Of a stretch of DNA of 64,000 bases, positions 15,025-22,106 are shown one piece after another. Made by a program: the position numbers and the translations under genes. Under the pieces are notes generated by a model that was not told the origin of the DNA, made no database searches, and worked only from the letters and a program-made list of their open reading frames with translations. Numbering within the stretch: position 1 is the stretch's first letter; each line of letters opens with the position of its first letter. The stretch lies in contig NZ_NFJQ01000009.1 of assembly GCF_002159945.1 (NCBI RefSeq), forward strand, positions 101,687 to 165,686, in the 5' to 3' direction. Origin of the DNA: Cloacibacillus sp. An23. GTDB lineage: Bacteria; Synergistota; Synergistia; Synergistales; Synergistaceae.

Positions 15025-17097
15025 ATGGAATTTAAGATCGTTCACGAGCTGCCCGGGCGCATCCGCCTGAGGACTCCCGCCGGGACCTTCACGAAGGAAG
15101 AGGCTCCGGCCGTCTGCGCCGTCTTTGAAACGCTTGACGGCGTGACGCGGGTCAAGGCGTCGCACAGGACGGGCAGCATACTCATATATTTCGAACCGCC
15201 GCGCCGCGGCGAGATACTGACGGCGGCCTCGGTCATGACGCGCGAATACTACGAGGGCATAGAGATGCCGGGCCGCGGCGTGCCGCTCGCCTCGACTCTG
15301 CTGCGCACCGTCGCGGGCATGGCTTTCCGTATGCTCGTCCTGCCTGCGCGCGTGCGTCAGGCCGTCTGCCTATGGCGCGCCGCCCCGTACATCGCGAAGG
15401 GGCTCAAGGCTTTTTTTATCGCGCGCAGGCTCAACGTCTCCGTGCTTGACGCGGCGGCCATATCGAGCGCCATGCTGCGCGACGACTTCACCACGGCCGG
15501 CGTCATAATGACGCTCATGTCGCTCGCCGAGGAAATGGAGGAATGGACGCAGCACCGCTCTAAGGAAGACCTCGCGCAGAGTCTCGCGCTGCGCGTGGAC
15601 AAAGTCTGGATAAAAAAAGGCGGCGCGGAAGTCGAGATACCGTTTTCCGAGCTGCGGACGGGCGACCTGCTCGTCATACGCGCCGGCTCGATCATCCCGG
15701 CCGACGGCAGGGTCGTCGAGGGCGAGGCCGTCGTCAACCAGTCCTCGATGACAGGCGAGCCGCTCGGCATAGTACGCCGCGCCGGGGCGAGCGTCTACGC
15801 TGGGACCGCCGTCGAAGAGGGCGGGATAACGATAGAAGTCACCGCCGCCGCCGGAGGCACGCGCATAGACAAGATAATCCGCGTAATAGAGGAATCCGAA
15901 GGACGCAAGGCCAGCGTACAGAGCCAGGCCGAAAAGCTCGCGGACTCGATAGTCCCCTTCAACTTCGCGCTCGCCGCGCTCGTCTACCTCTTCACGCGCG
16001 ACCCTGAGCGCGCCGCCTCCGCGATAATGGTGGACTACTCGTGCGCCATAAAAATAGCGACGCCGCTTTCTATACTCGCCGCGATGCGCGAAGGCGTCAA
16101 AAACGGCGTGCTGATAAAAGGCGGAAAATTCATCGAGGCGATGGCTGAGGCCGACACGGCGGTCTTCGACAAGACCGGCACTCTGACTGCCGCCGAGCCG
16201 CGCGTCGCGAAGGTCGTGCCTTTCGGCGGACGCAGCCGCGAGGAAGTGCTGCGCCTCGCAGCATGCCTCGAAGAGCACTTCCCGCACCCGATAGCGCGCG
16301 CCGTGGTGCGCAAGGCCGCGGAGGAAGGCCTGCGCCACGAAGAAGAGCACGCCGAGGTGAAATACACCGTAGCCCACGGCATAGCGTCGAGCCTGCGCGG
16401 GGAAAAGACGATAATAGGCAGCCGCCACTTCGTATTCGACGACGAAGGCACGGCGTGGACGGAAGAACAGAAGGCCGCGGCAGCCGCTGAAGCCGAGCGC
16501 TACTCGCTGCTCTACCTCGCTATAGGCGGCGGGCTCGCGGGGATAATCTGCATCGAAGACCCGCTCAAGCGCGAAGCCCCCGCCGTCATAGCCGGCCTCA
16601 AGTCCGAGGGGCTCAAAAACATCGTCATGCTCACCGGCGACGGGCGGCGCGCCGCGCAGAAGACGGCCGCCGAAGCGGGAATCACAGAAATATGCGCCGA
16701 GATGCTGCCGCAGGACAAAGCCGGCTACATCAAAAAAATGCGCGAGGACGGACGCCGTGTCATGATGATAGGCGACGGCATCAACGACTCGCCCGCGCTC
16801 TCCGAGGCCTCCGTCGGCATCACGATGAAGCACGGCGCGGACATCGCGCAGGAAGTCGCGAACGTCGTGCTGCTCGACGACCGCCTTGAAGGAATCGCCG
16901 ACGCGCGCCGCATAAGCTCGCGCACCATGCGCAAGATAAAGACGAACTACGCCGCCATAGTCGGAGTGAACACCATGCTCATACTGCTCGGCCTCGCGGG
17001 CCGCGTGACGCCGCGCACCTCCGCGATACTGCACAACCTCACGACGCTGCTTGCATGCGGCTACGGCCTCTCCCCCGTGCTGAAAAAACGCGGATAA
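15025..17097 (+). CDS. P1B-type heavy-metal-translocating ATPase
   Basis: A 690-aa transmembrane pump. In order: an N-terminal HMA-like ferredoxin-fold domain without the usual CXXC (residues about 1-60), membrane helices, the actuator TGEP (SSMTGEPLG near 247), the membrane metal-site helix MVDYSCAIKIATP (near 335-347), the phosphorylation motif DKTGTLT (Asp near 379), the HP motif in HFPHPIARA (near 420) and GDGINDSPAL (near 584). The usual C-P-C of Cu, Zn or Cd pumps is replaced by S-C-A, so the substrate is uncertain; Mn, Fe or Zn are possible. It is co-transcribed with the DUF6110-like gene under the metal-box operator. It ends with a terminator. Confidence 0.9.
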   Translation: MEFKIVHELPGRIRLRTPAGTFTKEEAPAVCAVFETLDGVTRVKASHRTGSILIYFEPPRRGEILTAASVMTREYYEGIEMPGRGVPLASTLLRTVAGMAFRMLVLPARVRQAVCLWRAAPYIAKGLKAFFIARRLNVSVLDAAAISSAMLRDDFTTAGVIMTLMSLAEEMEEWTQHRSKEDLAQSLALRVDKVWIKKGGAEVEIPFSELRTGDLLVIRAGSIIPADGRVVEGEAVVNQSSMTGEPLGIVRRAGASVYAGTAVEEGGITIEVTAAAGGTRIDKIIRVIEESEGRKASVQSQAEKLADSIVPFNFALAALVYLFTRDPERAASAIMVDYSCAIKIATPLSILAAMREGVKNGVLIKGGKFIEAMAEADTAVFDKTGTLTAAEPRVAKVVPFGGRSREEVLRLAACLEEHFPHPIARAVVRKAAEEGLRHEEEHAEVKYTVAHGIASSLRGEKTIIGSRHFVFDDEGTAWTEEQKAAAAAEAERYSLLYLAIGGGLAGIICIEDPLKREAPAVIAGLKSEGLKNIVMLTGDGRRAAQKTAAEAGITEICAEMLPQDKAGYIKKMREDGRRVMMIGDGINDSPALSEASVGITMKHGADIAQEVANVVLLDDRLEGIADARRISSRTMRKIKTNYAAIVGVNTMLILLGLAGRVTPRTSAILHNLTTLLACGYGLSPVLKKRG

Positions 17098-17130
17098 GCC
17101 CGCCGCGGCGAAAAATTCGAAAAAAGCGAA

Positions 17131-17155
17131 AGAGGCGCGAAAGCGCCTCTTTTTG
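17131..17155 (+). terminator. Rho-independent terminator after the metal ATPase
   Basis: AGAGGCGC-GAAA-GCGCCTCT (8-bp stem with a GAAA tetraloop) followed by TTTT-G-T. Confidence 0.9.
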
Positions 17156-17168
17156 TATTTTGAGATGC

Positions 17169-17765
17169 CTATCTGTAATCGTTGGAATCAATACAGCCTT
17201 CGTATTCCGATTTAGAGAGCCGGATCCAGTCCGTGCCGTCTATGCCCCTTTTCAACGCGGGATGGTCCGGCATGACGGAGGCTATCTTTATCCAGCGCTG
17301 TTTCTCGTAGGCGATGGCGCGTATTTCTTTTGCGGCTTCGGCGAAATCCGTGTCGCGGCTGAAGAGCACGACTACGTCGCATCGGTTGAGACGCGCCGCG
17401 CGGACGAGGTCGAGCGCGATGCGCACGTCCACGCCCTTCTCGCTTGGTACGCCGTTGTTGTAGTGCAGCGGCGTTGTGAAAACGTCGACGCGCCTATCCG
17501 CGTTTTTATGAAAAGTCAGCTTTCTGTTCCAGAAATTATGCCAGAAAAGATTCTTCTCGGCGGTGTGTACGCCGGTGTAAAGCCTTATGCCGGTCAGCGC
17601 CCAGTCCTTAAATTTCGACGTTACGCATTCGGAGAGAGCTATAGGGTCAAAATTCGGATATTTCATGCTCCACGCTGCTTTTACCGACAGGTAAAGGTTC
17701 TGTAGGTCGAAAAAAGTATAAACGCGCTTTATCGCCGGCTCGGAATATGGCACTTCGCACCTCAT
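17169..17765 (-). CDS. NYN-domain protein (PIN-like RNase fold, LabA/DUF88 type)
   Basis: A 198-aa protein. RVYTFFDLQNLYLSVK near residues 14-29 is the first strand with the catalytic Asp and Asn (D-x-x-N) of NYN domains. KGVDVRIALDLVRAA supplies the second acidic cluster (VD-x-x-x-x-x-D), and CDVVVLFSRDTDFAEAAKEI the third (D-T-D-F). These acidic residues bind Mg2+ in RNA- or DNA-cleaving relatives. A longer frame to 17972 is unlikely, because a good promoter (TTGACG-N17-TATAAT, 17835-17863 on the minus strand) lies inside it. The ATG at 17765 has GAGGG upstream; 17810 is an alternative. It is divergent from DUF3793. Confidence 0.75.
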   Translation of the reverse strand: MRCEVPYSEPAIKRVYTFFDLQNLYLSVKAAWSMKYPNFDPIALSECVTSKFKDWALTGIRLYTGVHTAEKNLFWHNFWNRKLTFHKNADRRVDVFTTPLHYNNGVPSEKGVDVRIALDLVRAARLNRCDVVVLFSRDTDFAEAAKEIRAIAYEKQRWIKIASVMPDHPALKRGIDGTDWIRLSKSEYEGCIDSNDYR

Positions 17766-17834
17766 AAAAAAATAACCCTCAGGGAGATGGTGCGACGGGT
17801 CTTCCGTCATCTCCAAGAGGGAGAAGATATTTGT

Positions 17835-17863
17835 ATTATACGGATGCTCAATACCTCCGTCAA
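17835..17863 (-). promoter_or_regulatory. Promoter of the NYN-domain gene
   Basis: TTGACG (17858-17863), 17-nt spacer, TATAAT (17835-17840) on the minus strand. It decides the start of the NYN gene, because the first 54 codons of the longest frame lie upstream of the predicted start site near 17828. Confidence 0.7.
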
Positions 17864-17957
17864 CCGGCGGTATAGTAGAAGCTGGAGCGGAAAAATCCGC
17901 TCCGGCCCTGTTTTTGCGCCGCGCGCGGATTTCTTCGGAAGTTTTCAAATTCGCCTC

Positions 17958-18011
17958 TTGACAGTTAGACAAAGCTAACTTATTATATTGGCGTGGTTAG
18001 CGAGAGCTAAC
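17958..18011 (+). promoter_or_regulatory. Promoter with metal-box operator sites 3a and 3b for DUF3793-flavodoxin
   Basis: Near-consensus promoter TTGACA (17958-17963), exactly 17 nt, TATTAT (17981-17986). Site 3a, GTTAGA-CAAA-GCTAAC (17964-17979), fills the spacer between -35 and -10. Site 3b, perfect GTTAGC-GAGA-GCTAAC (17996-18011), lies just after the start site. Centres are 32 bp apart. The placement predicts strong repression, as with DtxR/IdeR or Fur-type metal repressors. Confidence 0.85.
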
Positions 18012-18027
18012 GCAAGGATGAAAAACG

Positions 18028-18618
18028 ATGGCAGATAAGACGACGCTGACAGGAAATTCAGTTGAAAAATTGTTTGCGCTTCACTGCGCGCCCGCCCTCG
18101 CCGGCATCAAGCCGTCGAATCTCTTCACCCTCCACTTTTCGGAGGGGCGGCGCGAGGAGCGGGAGCTGTGCGAGGCGGCGGAAAGCCTGAACGCGTGCGG
18201 AGTGAAAACTGAAATCCTCTGCGAGTGCGAACGTTATGCGCTCGTCTTCGTCTATCGCGAAGATCTGCTCGCTGAGTCGATAGGCGAGGAAGGCGCGGAT
18301 TTTCTCTCGGAGTACGGCTACGCGAAAGATCTGACTCTGGAAGGCAGGATAGCGAGGCTGAAGTCCCGCCTGGTGAAGTGCGGCGAATTTCCGCACGAGA
18401 TAGGTATTTTTCTCGGCTATCCGGTAGAGGACGTGCGCGGCTTCATCTCGAACGAAGGCAGGAATTTCAAAGCCTGCGGCACGTGGAAGGTCTACGGCGA
18501 CGGCGAACGCGCGGCGGGGCTTTTCGAGAGCTATCGCAGATGCACGGAATATTTCTGCGCGATGATAGAAAGGGGCGCGCGCATAGCTCAGCTCGCCGAG
18601 CGCGCCTTCCCGGCGTAA
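18028..18618 (+). CDS. DUF3793 family protein
   Basis: A 196-aa soluble protein of unknown function. The family signatures are visible: the N-terminal HCAPALAGIKPSNLF (the conserved C-A-P-x-L-x-G-x-K-x-x-N/S-L), the RLKSRLVKCGEFPHEIGIFLGYPVEDVRGFI segment near residues 111-141 and the YxRCTEYF end. The family is known to co-occur with ferrous iron uptake (Feo) and flavodoxin genes in anaerobes, which suggests a role in iron starvation. Here it heads a two-gene unit with flavodoxin behind a double metal-box operator. GGATG upstream serves as ribosome binding site. Confidence 0.88.
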   Translation: MADKTTLTGNSVEKLFALHCAPALAGIKPSNLFTLHFSEGRREERELCEAAESLNACGVKTEILCECERYALVFVYREDLLAESIGEEGADFLSEYGYAKDLTLEGRIARLKSRLVKCGEFPHEIGIFLGYPVEDVRGFISNEGRNFKACGTWKVYGDGERAAGLFESYRRCTEYFCAMIERGARIAQLAERAFPA

Positions 18619-18676
18619 ACGTGAAAGAACTGCTCCCGCAGGCGCGGGGATAAAATTTAGAAAGGCGGAAATACAG

Positions 18677-19105
18677 ATGGATAAGATAGCTGTCATATAC
18701 TGGAGCGCGACGGGCAACACGGAAACTATGGCGAACGCGATAACCGAGGGAATCCGCGCCGAAGGAGCGCACGCCGACCTTTTCTCGGTCTCCGAGTTCG
18801 GATCGCGCAGCACCGCCGAATACGCGAAGCTCGCGCTCGGCTGCCCTTCGATGGGGGCTGAGGTGCTTGAGGAATGCGAGTTCGAGCCGTTCCTCTGCTC
18901 GATAGAGCCCGAGCTCGCCGGTAAGAAAGTGGCCCTCTTCGGCTCGTTCGGCTGGGGCGACGGCGAATGGATGCGCAACTGGGAAGACCGTATGAAGAAA
19001 GACGGCTGCGCGCTTTTCGAGCAGGGGCTTATCATCAACCTCACGCCTGACGACGACGGCAGAAAGCAGTGCGAAGAGTTCGGAAAACGCTTCGCTAAAT
19101 TCTAA
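18677..19105 (+). CDS. Flavodoxin
   Basis: A 142-aa FMN-binding electron carrier that replaces ferredoxin, typically when iron is short. The phosphate-binding loop YWSATGNTETMA (residues 8-19) and the flavin-contacting LGCPSMGAEVLEE and FGSFGWGDGEWM segments (near 56 and 95) match short-chain flavodoxins of anaerobes. It follows DUF3793 by 58 nt with its own GGCGGA site and shares the upstream operator-controlled promoter. A perfect terminator follows. Confidence 0.93.
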   Translation: MDKIAVIYWSATGNTETMANAITEGIRAEGAHADLFSVSEFGSRSTAEYAKLALGCPSMGAEVLEECEFEPFLCSIEPELAGKKVALFGSFGWGDGEWMRNWEDRMKKDGCALFEQGLIINLTPDDDGRKQCEEFGKRFAKF

Positions 19106-19197
19106 TTCAAATTTGCAGATTACGCCCGCCGCGGACGCGCGGCGGAGCGAAGGCTTAAAACTCCTCCGATAGAGTTCAACTCCACACCCCACACATC

Positions 19198-19235
19198 CCG
19201 GCCCGCGGCCTTCCTCCCGCGGGCCGGATCTTTTT
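19198..19235 (+). terminator. Rho-independent terminator after flavodoxin
   Basis: Perfect 11-bp stem CCGGCCCGCGG/CCGCGGGCCGG followed by ATCTTTTT. Confidence 0.9.
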
Positions 19236-19356
19236 ACGGCCGGGCGGCTTTTTAAGAAAAGGCCGCGCCGTCCGGGAAAGCCTCTGCGCCCGGTGAAGCT
19301 GGGCGGCCGTTTCAGACGGCGGAAACATTTATGGCGCTCGGGCAAATTTCCGTATA

Positions 19357-19425
19357 GACTGCCACGGTTCATCCGGCAAAGAAGATTTGCATGGCGGCAT
19401 ATATATTTGTATGAAAAGTTAATCG
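19357..19425. repeat. Intergenic repeat, copy 2 (right-end type)
   Basis: The segment from CTGCCACGGTTCA to ATGAAAAGTTAAT matches 45427-45492 over about 65 nt (shared CTGCCACG-TTCA, AGATTTGC-GGCGGCAT and ATGAAAAGTTAAT). It lies in a gene-free stretch (19236-19631); nothing else is recognisable there. Confidence 0.6.
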
Positions 19426-19631
19426 GGTATAACGAAGCGTTAATGTAAGGCCGATGAAGCGTATATTGCCGTGGGCGCCGGGGTTTTGCGCCGCCGCGCC
19501 GGACAATGACGCGGCGGCGCCTTTCGCCCAGCGGCGCGGCCCTTTCCACGCTGCTTAGCCGGGCGGCTGGGACGGAGTTTTTTCAGTGCCGCCGCCTGCG
19601 GCGTAAGCTCGCGCGGCGCGGGCGCGGATCC

Positions 19632-19967
19632 TTACAGCCTGTTCTTGTCTCCCCACTCGCACATGCCGTCGAGTATCGGTATCAGCGATTTGCCGCGCTC
19701 GGTGAGGCTGTATTCGACCTTCGGCGGTATCTGCGGATATTCCTCACGGTGGACGAGCTTGTCGGCCTCCAGTTCTTTCAGCGTCGCGCTGAGGGTTTTG
19801 TAGGATATGCCTCCGATATATTTTTTCATTTCGTTGAAGCGCACGACGCCGAATTCCATCAGCGTGTACAGTATCGTCATTTTATATTTCCCGCTTATCA
19901 GCGAGAGCGTGTAGCTGAATCCCGTCTCGCATAGAGACTCGGCGGATATGCAGCGTTTTATGTCCAT
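19632..19967 (-). CDS. HxlR family transcriptional regulator
   Basis: A 111-aa winged-helix regulator. The HxlR pattern is clear: an N-terminal Cys (RCISAESLC), the helix SLISGKYKMTILYTLMEFGVVRFNEMKKYIGGISYKTLS containing the recognition helix, LKELEADKLVHREEYPQIPPKVEYSLTERGKSL forming the wing, and C-terminal WGDKNR. HxlR proteins often sense electrophiles or redox stress through Cys and control adjacent oxidoreductases. It is divergent from the three flavoprotein genes, with a long inverted repeat between them that is likely its operator. Confidence 0.92.
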   Translation of the reverse strand: MDIKRCISAESLCETGFSYTLSLISGKYKMTILYTLMEFGVVRFNEMKKYIGGISYKTLSATLKELEADKLVHREEYPQIPPKVEYSLTERGKSLIPILDGMCEWGDKNRL

Positions 19968-19986
19968 TGCTCCTATACTCTCCTTT

Positions 19987-20021
19987 GCGTAAGTACATTA
20001 CGTTGATGTCAGTACTTGCGC
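19987..20021. promoter_or_regulatory. Probable HxlR operator in the divergent promoter region
   Basis: Inverted repeat GCGTAAGTAC (19987-19996) and GTACTTGCGC (20012-20021), 9 of 10 positions symmetric, 15-nt spacer. The right arm overlaps a TTGCGC -35-like hexamer that has TATAGT 16 nt downstream for the plus-strand flavoprotein genes; the left arm lies 20 nt from the hxlR start codon. Confidence 0.65.
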
Positions 20022-20116
20022 CCGTCTGTATTTATTATATAGTTGTAGCGTATAAACAGGTACAAGTCAACGCCGGAGGAAAAGGCGGCGCAAATTTTAC
20101 GAAAGAAGTGGTAAGT

Positions 20117-20662
20117 GTGGGAAAGAAGATAGTCGTGATTACAGGAAGCCCGCGCGCGAAGGGCAACAGTGCGGCAATGGCGGCGGCCTTTATCAAGGCG
20201 GCGGAGGAAAAAGGGCACAGCGTGACGCGTTTTGACGCGGCGATGATGGACGTCAAGGGCTGCCGAGCCTGCTGCGGCTGCTATAAGACGGGCAAGGCCT
20301 GCGCCTTCGACGACGATTTCAACAAGATCGCGCCAGCGGTCGAAGAGGCGGACGCCGTCGTCTTCGCGACGCCGGTCTACTGGTACACGATGCCGGCGCA
20401 GATCAAGGCCGTTATCGACAAGTTCTATTCGTTCTGCGTCGCGGGGCGCAAGATCGCGGGCAAGGAGTGCGCGCTGATCTCGTGCTGCGAGGAGAGCGAC
20501 CCGACCGTGCTCGACGGCGTACGTATGCCTTATGAACGCAGCACGGCGCTCATCGAGTGGAAGAACGTCGGCGAAGTGCTCGTCCCCGGCGTGAACGCCG
20601 AGGGCGACATAGACAAGACCGACGGCTGCGCGAAGGCTGCGGCTCTCGCTGAACTTTTCTAG
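20117..20662 (+). CDS. Flavodoxin-fold NAD(P)H/FMN reductase family protein, first of three
   Basis: A 181-aa flavoprotein. The loop VITGSPRAKGNSAAMA (residues 6-21) is the FMN-phosphate site of the NADPH-dependent FMN reductase/flavodoxin_2 family, and FATPVYWYTMPAQIKAVIDKFYSF (near 78-101) is the second flavin-binding stretch. A cysteine cluster CRACCGC...C (near residues 45-56) resembles that of iron-sulfur flavoproteins but is not the canonical spacing. The start is taken as GTG at 20117, matching MGKKIVV of the next gene; GTG at 20108 is possible. It probably reduces small electrophiles or acts in thiol/redox stress under HxlR control. Confidence 0.85.
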   Translation: MGKKIVVITGSPRAKGNSAAMAAAFIKAAEEKGHSVTRFDAAMMDVKGCRACCGCYKTGKACAFDDDFNKIAPAVEEADAVVFATPVYWYTMPAQIKAVIDKFYSFCVAGRKIAGKECALISCCEESDPTVLDGVRMPYERSTALIEWKNVGEVLVPGVNAEGDIDKTDGCAKAAALAELF

Positions 20663-20694
20663 GATAACACAGCTCTATCGGGAGGAAGACGAAA

Positions 20695-21243
20695 ATGGGA
20701 AAGAAGATAGTAGTTCTCAACGGCAGCCCGCGTAAGAACGGCAACACGTCCGCGCTCGTGAAAGCGTTCCGCGAAGGCGCGGAGAGCGCGGGACACACCG
20801 TGACGGAGTTCTGGCTCGGCGGCATGAAGATAAACGGCTGCCGCGGATGCTGCGCGGGCGGCAAGAATCCCGAAAGCCCCTGCGTGCAGAAGGACGACAT
20901 GGAGAAGATCTACCCGGCCTACAAAGAGGCCGACGTCGTCGTACTCGCCTCGCCGCTCTACTACTGGACGATAAGCGGGCAGCTCAAGTGCGCATTCGAC
21001 AGGCTCTTCGCCGTCGCAGAATGCGACCCGAACTACGCGAACCCGCATAAGGAGAGCGCGCTGCTGATGGCCGCCGAGGGCAACGGCTTCGAGGAGACCG
21101 TCTATTGGTACGACCGCCTCATGGGACACATCGGCTGGAAGGACTGGGGCAAGGTCCTCTGCGGCGGCGTCATGGCGGTCGGCGACATCGAGGGCAAGCC
21201 GGAGCTCGAAGAGGCGAAGAAGCTCGGAGCCTCTATAAAATAG
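20695..21243 (+). CDS. Flavodoxin-fold NAD(P)H/FMN reductase family protein, second of three
   Basis: A 182-aa paralogue of the preceding gene. It begins MGKKIVVLNGSPRKNGNTSAL with the FMN-phosphate loop and has LASPLYYWTISGQLKCAFDRLFAV near residues 84-107. The cysteine cluster here is CRGCC...C (near 45-61), with one Cys fewer than the first copy. GGGAGGAAG precedes the ATG 32 nt after the first gene, so it is in the same operon. Confidence 0.87.
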   Translation: MGKKIVVLNGSPRKNGNTSALVKAFREGAESAGHTVTEFWLGGMKINGCRGCCAGGKNPESPCVQKDDMEKIYPAYKEADVVVLASPLYYWTISGQLKCAFDRLFAVAECDPNYANPHKESALLMAAEGNGFEETVYWYDRLMGHIGWKDWGKVLCGGVMAVGDIEGKPELEEAKKLGASIK

Positions 21244-21328
21244 AGTAAAATATACTCCGTAAGGAGAGCGCCGTGCCGGGGACGAAAGGGGCGCGGCGCT
21301 TATCGTATGCGAAGGAGTTGACCTGGCT

Positions 21329-21949
21329 ATGAAAGTTCTTCTCATCAACGGCAGCCCGAACGAACACGGCTGCACCTACACCGCGCTGCGCGAGACGGCG
21401 GACGCTCTGGAAAAACGCGGCGTCGAAACTGAAATACTGTGGCTCGGCAAGGGCGAGATACCGGGCTGCATGTCCTGCGGCGCGTGCGGCAGACTTGGCA
21501 GATGCGTTAAAAACGACATAGTGAACGAAACGGCGGCGCGGCTCGGCGAGTTCGACGCGATTGTCGCCGGTTCGCCCGTCTACTACGCGGGGCCGAGCGG
21601 GCAGATATGCGCCTTCCTCGACCGCCTCTTCTTCTCAGCGGGCGGAAAGCTGGCCGGAAAGCTCGGAGCCTCCGTCGTGTCGTGCCGGCGCGGCGGCGCG
21701 TCGGCGGCCTTCGACAGGCTCAACAAGTATTTCACGATAAACTCCATGCCGGTAGTATCGTCGAACTACTGGAACCAGATACACGGCAACACCCCGGACG
21801 AGGCGCGCAGGGACGCCGAAGGGCTCCAGACGATGCGCCAGCTCGGCGAAAACATAGCGTGGCTGCTCCGGTGCATCGAAGCCGGACGCAAAGCCGGAGT
21901 GCCCGAGCCGGAGCGCGAGCCTAAGATAGCGACGAATTTCATAAGGTAA
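21329..21949 (+). CDS. Iron-sulfur flavoprotein-like NAD(P)H/FMN reductase, third of three
   Basis: A 206-aa flavodoxin-fold protein starting MKVLLINGSPNEHGCTYTAL. It contains CMSCGACGRLGRC (near residues 48-60), a CX2CX2CX5C compact motif within the range that binds a 4Fe-4S cluster in archaeal and bacterial iron-sulfur flavoproteins (Isf). AGSPVYYAGPSGQICAFLDRLFF near 77-99 is the flavin site. A GGAG site precedes the ATG. It is 85 nt downstream of the second paralogue and probably in the same HxlR-controlled operon, which ends in a terminator. Confidence 0.85.
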   Translation: MKVLLINGSPNEHGCTYTALRETADALEKRGVETEILWLGKGEIPGCMSCGACGRLGRCVKNDIVNETAARLGEFDAIVAGSPVYYAGPSGQICAFLDRLFFSAGGKLAGKLGASVVSCRRGGASAAFDRLNKYFTINSMPVVSSNYWNQIHGNTPDEARRDAEGLQTMRQLGENIAWLLRCIEAGRKAGVPEPEREPKIATNFIR

Positions 21950-21970
21950 AGCAAAACGGCGCGGAATTGT

Positions 21971-21996
21971 AAAAGCGGCCTTCGGGCCGCTTTTTT
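21971..21996 (+). terminator. Rho-independent terminator after the flavoprotein operon
   Basis: AGCGGCC-TTCG-GGCCGCT (TTCG-type tetraloop) followed by six T. Confidence 0.95.
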
Positions 21997-22106
21997 CATA
22001 CAAATATCAGCGTATTGTAATGTTTTGCCCCGTATTATTTTATTTTTTATCGCGGCATGATAAAATTGCGCTGTATCAGGACGTGAAACGAAAGGAGCAC
22101 GGAAAA

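Noticed and set aside
15370..17034. Long minus-strand open frame opposite the P-type ATPase
   Set aside because: It is antisense to a gene with all P-type ATPase motifs intact; the translation is Arg/Tyr/Val-biased and has no start signal.
17766..17972. N-terminal extension of the NYN gene to 17972
   Set aside because: A near-consensus promoter for the same gene lies inside this extension, and the extension overlaps the divergent metal-box promoter.
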